From Geothrix sp. (GTDB lineage: Bacteria; Acidobacteriota; Holophagae; Holophagales; Holophagaceae), in NCBI GenBank assembly GCA_023701165.1, contig JAMPXL010000025.1, forward strand, positions 1 through 8,964: 8,964 bases of DNA. The letters are read 5' to 3'. The notes beneath the pieces are model-generated. The model worked only from the letters and a program-made list of their open reading frames with translations, did not search any database and was not told the origin of the DNA. The position numbers and the translations under genes were made by a program. Positions 5,891 through 8,964 of this stretch are shown one piece after another (position 1 is the stretch's first letter; each line of letters starts with the position of its first letter).

Positions 5891-7498
5891 ATGTTCGAGA
5901 AACTCGGAAAATTCGAGATCAAGCGTGTCCTCGGCAATGGCGCCATGGGTGAAGTCTATCTAGGCGTGGACCCCTCCATCGGCCGCGAGGTGGCCATCAA
6001 GACCATCCTCCCGGCCGCCGCCCAGGGGGGCGAGGCCAAGGAGCGCTTCGCCCGGGAGGCCCGGGCCGCGGGCGTCCTGAATCACCCCAATCTGGTGACC
6101 ATCTATGAGTTCGGCGAGGACCAGGGCGTGCTCTACATCGCCATGGAGTTCGTGAAGGGGCACGACCTCGACGAGCTGCTCCAGGAGCAGTCGCTCTCCC
6201 GCTCCGAGGCCCTGGAAATCCTGGCCCAGGTCTGCGACGGCCTGGGCTTCGCCCACCGCCAGCACATCGTCCACCGCGACATCAAGCCCACCAATGTGCG
6301 CGTCCAGCGGGACGGGCGCCGCCTCCACGCCAAGGTCATGGACTTCGGAGTGGCCAAGATCAGCAACTCCGACATGACCGCCACGGGCATGGTCATGGGC
6401 ACCGTGAGCTACATGGCGCCCGAGTACATCCGCACGGGCAAGCCCGATCCCCGCAGCGACCTCTTCGCCGTGGGCGTCATGCTCTACGAGAGCCTCAGCG
6501 GCCGGAAGCCCTTCTCCGGCGACACTACGCCCACGGTCCTCTACAAGATCGTGAACGAGGCGCCGGAGCCCATCGAGACCGACAACCTCCACGGCATCAG
6601 CCCCGCCATCCGTTCCGTGCTGGACCGCGCCCTCACAAAGAACCCGGACGGACGGTTCCAGACCGCCGAGGACTTCGCCAAGGCCCTGCGCGCCGCGAAG
6701 GACCCTTCCTGGACTGGACAAATGGAAGAGGTGACCTCCCTCCTCCAGGCCGCCGCCCCCACGGCCCCGGCCATGCCTGCGGCCTCGGCCCCGACCCTGC
6801 AGGCCCCAGCAGCCCCCACCGCCCCCGCACCCGCCGCAACCCGGCCCTCGGGCGGGAACCGCGGCCTCTGGCTTGGCATCGCGGCCCTGCTCCTCGCAGG
6901 CGCCGGGGGCACGGGCTGGTGGTTCCTGCGCCAGGCCCCCGCCCCACCGGCCCAGGCCGGGGACCCCGCCACGACCCCGGCCGATCCGAAGACGCGACCT
7001 GCGGTGGCGGGAGCCGCGGAATCCAGGCCCGCTCCGCCAGCGGCGAAAACCACCCTTCAGGCCGTGCCCGAAGCCCCGGGCTCCACCCCGCAGCCAGTGG
7101 AGGCCAAGCCCCGGGACCCCAGGCCCGCTGAACCCCGGGCCATCGATCAGCCCGAACGCTACGAACCCGAGAAGCTCGACAAGCTCCAGACCCATGAGCG
7201 CCTCAACCTCGGCAACGTCTCCCTGAGCGAGGCCATCCAGCTGGCGGACAGCCAGCCGGACAAGGCCATCCACGGCTTCCGCCAGGCCATCAAGGCTGAC
7301 CCCACCAACGTGAACGCCCACGCCTGGCTGGCGGTGGTGCTCCATGACCAGGGCCGCACCGGCGAATTTGTCCAGGAACTCCGCGAAGCCCGCCGCCAGG
7401 GCCTGCTGGGCCAGATGGCCGCACGCAACATCCGCTTCCGGTCCGCCCTCAACCAGGCCCGGTTCAGCCGCAAGCTTCCGCCTGATCTGGCGGATTGA
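5891..7498 (+). CDS. Transmembrane Ser/Thr protein kinase (PknB-like) with TPR-like extracytoplasmic tail
   Basis: The protein has 535 residues. Residues 8 to about 270 are a complete Hanks-type kinase: glycine loop GNGAMGEVY (15-23), VAIK with Lys37, helix-C Glu56 (FAREAR), catalytic loop HRDIKPTN with Asp130, Lys132 and Asn135, DFG at 151-153, and an activation loop with Thr163, Thr165 and Thr171 before APE (176-178). All catalytic residues are present, and the Arg before the catalytic Asp marks an activation-loop-regulated kinase. An Ala/Pro-rich linker (about 287-320) leads to one membrane helix at about 325-346. Outside lie a Pro/Ala-rich stretch (349-440) and a TPR-like helical domain (about 455-535) that may sense a ligand or partner. 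ATG 5891 has GGGAAGG (5877-5883) seven bases upstream; an ATG further up at 5847 lacks one. It is followed two bases later by rnc. Substrates are unknown. Confidence 0.93.
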   Translation: MFEKLGKFEIKRVLGNGAMGEVYLGVDPSIGREVAIKTILPAAAQGGEAKERFAREARAAGVLNHPNLVTIYEFGEDQGVLYIAMEFVKGHDLDELLQEQSLSRSEALEILAQVCDGLGFAHRQHIVHRDIKPTNVRVQRDGRRLHAKVMDFGVAKISNSDMTATGMVMGTVSYMAPEYIRTGKPDPRSDLFAVGVMLYESLSGRKPFSGDTTPTVLYKIVNEAPEPIETDNLHGISPAIRSVLDRALTKNPDGRFQTAEDFAKALRAAKDPSWTGQMEEVTSLLQAAAPTAPAMPAASAPTLQAPAAPTAPAPAATRPSGGNRGLWLGIAALLLAGAGGTGWWFLRQAPAPPAQAGDPATTPADPKTRPAVAGAAESRPAPPAAKTTLQAVPEAPGSTPQPVEAKPRDPRPAEPRAIDQPERYEPEKLDKLQTHERLNLGNVSLSEAIQLADSQPDKAIHGFRQAIKADPTNVNAHAWLAVVLHDQGRTGEFVQELREARRQGLLGQMAARNIRFRSALNQARFSRKLPPDLAD

Positions 7499-7500
7499 TC

Positions 7501-8208
7501 ATGGCGAAGCGCAAGGATGAGCCGGGTGAGCTGGAAACCCGCCTGGGCTACCGGTTCTCGGATCCGGCCCTGCTCCAGGAGGCGCTGACGCACACCTCGG
7601 CTGCCAGAAGCCGGGACAACCAGCGGCTGGAGTTTCTGGGCGACGCCCTGTTGAACTTCTCCGTGGCCCTGCTTCTCCACCGGGAACGGCCAGATTGGCA
7701 GGAAGGCCCCATGAGCAAGTTCCGGGGCGTGCTGGTGCGCACGGAGTCGCTGCACCAGTGGGCGATGGACCTCGGCCTGGACCGCGCCCTGGCCGCCACC
7801 CATCCCCGGAAGGCCCCCCCCATGGGACCCAAGCCCCTGGCCGACGCCCTGGAGGCCCTGCTGGCTGCCATCTACCTCGACGCCCAGGCCTCCGGCCGGG
7901 ACGGGGCGGCCACCGTACAGGCGGCCGTGGAGGCGCGGTTCCTGGAACCCGTCCGCTCGGCCCATCCGGAGGCCTGGACCCTCCTGGATCCCAAGACCAC
8001 CCTTCAGGAAGCCGCCGCCCGCCTGGGGCTGCCCGCGCCCGTCTATGCCCAGATTTCCCAATCCGGTCCCGGCCACGCCCCGGTTTTCACGGTCCAGGCC
8101 ACCGTGGGAAGTCTCAGCGCTGAGGCCCGCGGCCCCTCCCGCAAGCGGGCGGAGAGCGATGCCGCACGCCAACTTCTCCCGCAGCTCACGGAATCCTCAC
8201 AGGCGTGA
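7501..8208 (+). CDS. rnc: Ribonuclease III
   Basis: RNase III cleaves double-stranded RNA, maturing rRNA precursors and processing structured mRNAs and small RNAs as a cytoplasmic homodimer. At 235 residues it is close to the E. coli length of 226. The catalytic domain shows the signature NQRLEFLGD at 40-48 with Glu44 and Asp48, Glu68 in EGPMSK, and Asp115 and Glu118 in LADALEALLAAIYLD; these are the metal-binding acidic residues. The signature's first Glu (E. coli Glu38) is Gln41 here. The double-stranded RNA-binding domain spans about 163-230: KTTLQEAA, then P-x-Y, GPGHAPVF and a basic SRKRAESDAARQLL helix. ATG 7501 starts two bases after the kinase TGA (7496-7498), with only a weak GGCGGA upstream, so translation is probably coupled to the kinase gene. 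A TTG at 7495 overlapping that stop is a less likely start. rnc downstream of a Ser/Thr kinase is an unusual setting to me. Confidence 0.96.
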   Translation: MAKRKDEPGELETRLGYRFSDPALLQEALTHTSAARSRDNQRLEFLGDALLNFSVALLLHRERPDWQEGPMSKFRGVLVRTESLHQWAMDLGLDRALAATHPRKAPPMGPKPLADALEALLAAIYLDAQASGRDGAATVQAAVEARFLEPVRSAHPEAWTLLDPKTTLQEAAARLGLPAPVYAQISQSGPGHAPVFTVQATVGSLSAEARGPSRKRAESDAARQLLPQLTESSQA

Positions 8209-8218
8209 CCCTTGCGTT

Positions 8219-8249
8219 ACACTCCCTATCTGCCGGTCTACCGGGGTGT
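8219..8249 (+). promoter_or_regulatory. Possible hairpin covering the ribosome-binding site of the HisA-like gene
   Basis: The gap between rnc and the next gene is 45 bases. ACACTCC (8219-8225) can pair with GGGGTGT (8243-8249) over seven positions including one G-U. Alternatively CCGG at 8233-8236 can pair with CCGG at 8241-8244 around a four-base loop. Both would occupy GGGGTG, the only ribosome-binding sequence before the TTG start. The stems are weak, so the signal is tentative. No promoter or terminator is apparent here, suggesting readthrough from rnc. Confidence 0.25.
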
Positions 8250-8253
8250 ACGT

Positions 8254-8964
8254 TTGAAGATCTATCCGACCTTAAACCTTCAGCACGGCCGTGTCGTCCC
8301 CACCTCGGGGCCAGGCGGGGCCTCCGCTGAATCGCCCCTGGACCTCGCGATCCGGCTCCTTGATGAGGGCGCCACCCGCATGGCCCTGGTGGATGTGGAC
8401 GCCGCCATGGGCAAGGGCAACAACCGGGATCTCATCGCCCAGATCCTCCAACGCTGCCACGCCCGGGGACGCAAGGTCTGCATCCAGGTGGCCGGCGGCA
8501 TCCGCAGCTCCGACCAGGCTCAGTTCTTCATCGACCAGGGCGCCGTCTGGCTCGTGGCGGGCACGATCCTCCACAAGTCCTCCATGGTCTCCGAACAGCT
8601 GATGGCGCGCTTCCAGCCTTTCCTCACCGCCGCCATCGACGCCCGCGGCGGGAAGGTCCATCGCTCGGGCTGGGTGGACACCGCCAGCCTGAGCGCCCTC
8701 GACCTCGCCCTCCGCGCCAAGGCCTACGGCTTCAAGCGGCTGCTCTTCGTGGACATCCCCGAGGATCCCGACGCCGATCCCGACTTCGACACGGCCCAGG
8801 CGCTGGCCGCTGCCACGGGACTGCCCCTCGTCATGGGCGGCAGCATCACCACCCTCCAGCACCTGGATGCGGCCCAGGCCCGCCTCAGCCTCAAGGGCGC
8901 CCTGGTGGATGCCCTGCTCTTCCGCGAAGATCCGGGACTCCGGGCCCTCCTCCAAGCCGCCTGC
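8254..8964 (+). CDS. HisA/HisF-family barrel protein, HisA-like with altered active site (C-terminal end outside window)
   Basis: HisA isomerises the ProFAR intermediate of histidine synthesis. The 237 visible codons nearly fill a HisA (about 240-250 residues). Family signatures are clear: IYPTLNLQHGRVV at the start, LVDVDAA (45-51, HisA-type VDLDGA), IQVAGGIRS (77-85), VAGT (101-104), AIDARGGKV (127-135), GW at 139-140 and VMGGSI (193-198). Using remembered Thermotoga maritima HisA numbering, catalytic Asp127 is kept as Asp129, but Asp8 is Asn8 and Thr164 is Val166. The loop-1 Arg and Gln-Gly after GRVV are missing, and the C-terminal phosphate loop expected as VGRA/VGKA reads VDAL (218-221). 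It may therefore be a divergent HisA or a paralogue with another role; a database would probably call it hisA or HisA/HisF-related. The start is TTG 8254, giving the family's usual N-terminus, with GGGGTG five bases upstream. It follows rnc by 45 bases and is probably cotranscribed. Confidence 0.8.
   Translation, partial: MKIYPTLNLQHGRVVPTSGPGGASAESPLDLAIRLLDEGATRMALVDVDAAMGKGNNRDLIAQILQRCHARGRKVCIQVAGGIRSSDQAQFFIDQGAVWLVAGTILHKSSMVSEQLMARFQPFLTAAIDARGGKVHRSGWVDTASLSALDLALRAKAYGFKRLLFVDIPEDPDADPDFDTAQALAAATGLPLVMGGSITTLQHLDAAQARLSLKGALVDALLFREDPGLRALLQAAC

Noticed and set aside
4728..5963. 411-codon plus-strand open frame opposite the DUF4388-like gene
   Set aside because: It is rich in Gln, Arg and Gly with no recognisable domain. 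It runs across the divergent promoter region and into the kinase start, so it is a shadow.
5960..7345. 461-codon minus-strand open frame opposite the kinase
   Set aside because: The kinase has every catalytic motif. The antisense product is a Gly/Val/His-rich composition artefact with no ribosome-binding site of note.
1..8964. Mobile elements, CRISPR arrays, tRNA or rRNA genes
   Set aside because: I saw no transposase motifs, terminal repeats, spaced repeat arrays or tRNA-like cloverleaf sequences on either strand; this was by eye only.

Overview
This is a GC-rich bacterial window with dense coding and short intergenic gaps. Two kinds of gene content suggest a motile member of the Acidobacteriota, perhaps a Holophaga or Geothrix relative. 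One is a flagellar filament cluster. The other is a set of large regulatory proteins: a membrane Ser/Thr kinase and a DUF4388-like protein with TPR repeats. Some deltaproteobacterial or myxobacterial lineages would also fit. This assignment is inferred from gene style, not from a database match.

Layout. Positions 1-2845 (minus strand) form a late flagellar operon read from right to left: flagellin (2845-2051), flaG (1981-1583) and fliD (1556 to beyond base 1). A strong hairpin lies between flagellin and flaG. Positions 2846-2994 are a divergent control region. On the minus strand it holds a candidate sigma-28-type promoter with a G7 run in its spacer, a palindrome and a leader hairpin. On the plus strand it holds a -10 element placed so close to the next start codon that the message may be leaderless. 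Positions 2995-4314 (plus) encode a family-2 glycosyltransferase with a TPR-like C-terminal half, a candidate flagellin-modifying enzyme. It meets the next gene tail to tail at a single CTAG that supplies both stop codons. Positions 4311-5762 (minus) encode the DUF4388-like/TPR protein. Positions 5763-5890 hold back-to-back promoters. Positions 5891-8208 (plus) encode a transmembrane Ser/Thr kinase followed two bases later by RNase III (rnc). From 8254 to the right edge runs a HisA-like barrel protein whose end lies outside the window.

How the parts fit. Flagellin is the filament subunit, FliD the filament cap and chaperone-like polymerisation factor, and FlaG a modulator of filament length. 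The neighbouring glycosyltransferase plausibly decorates the filament. The kinase and the DUF4388-like protein share a promoter region and may belong to one signalling circuit, but this rests on position only. Kinase and rnc look translationally coupled.

I see no mobile element, CRISPR array, tRNA or rRNA. Most genes are recognisable family members. The best candidate for unusual biology is the HisA-like protein: it lacks two of the three catalytic residues known from HisA and has changes at a phosphate-binding loop. Second-tier points are the G7 run in the flagellin promoter spacer, the flagellin-flaG hairpin and the glycosyltransferase context.
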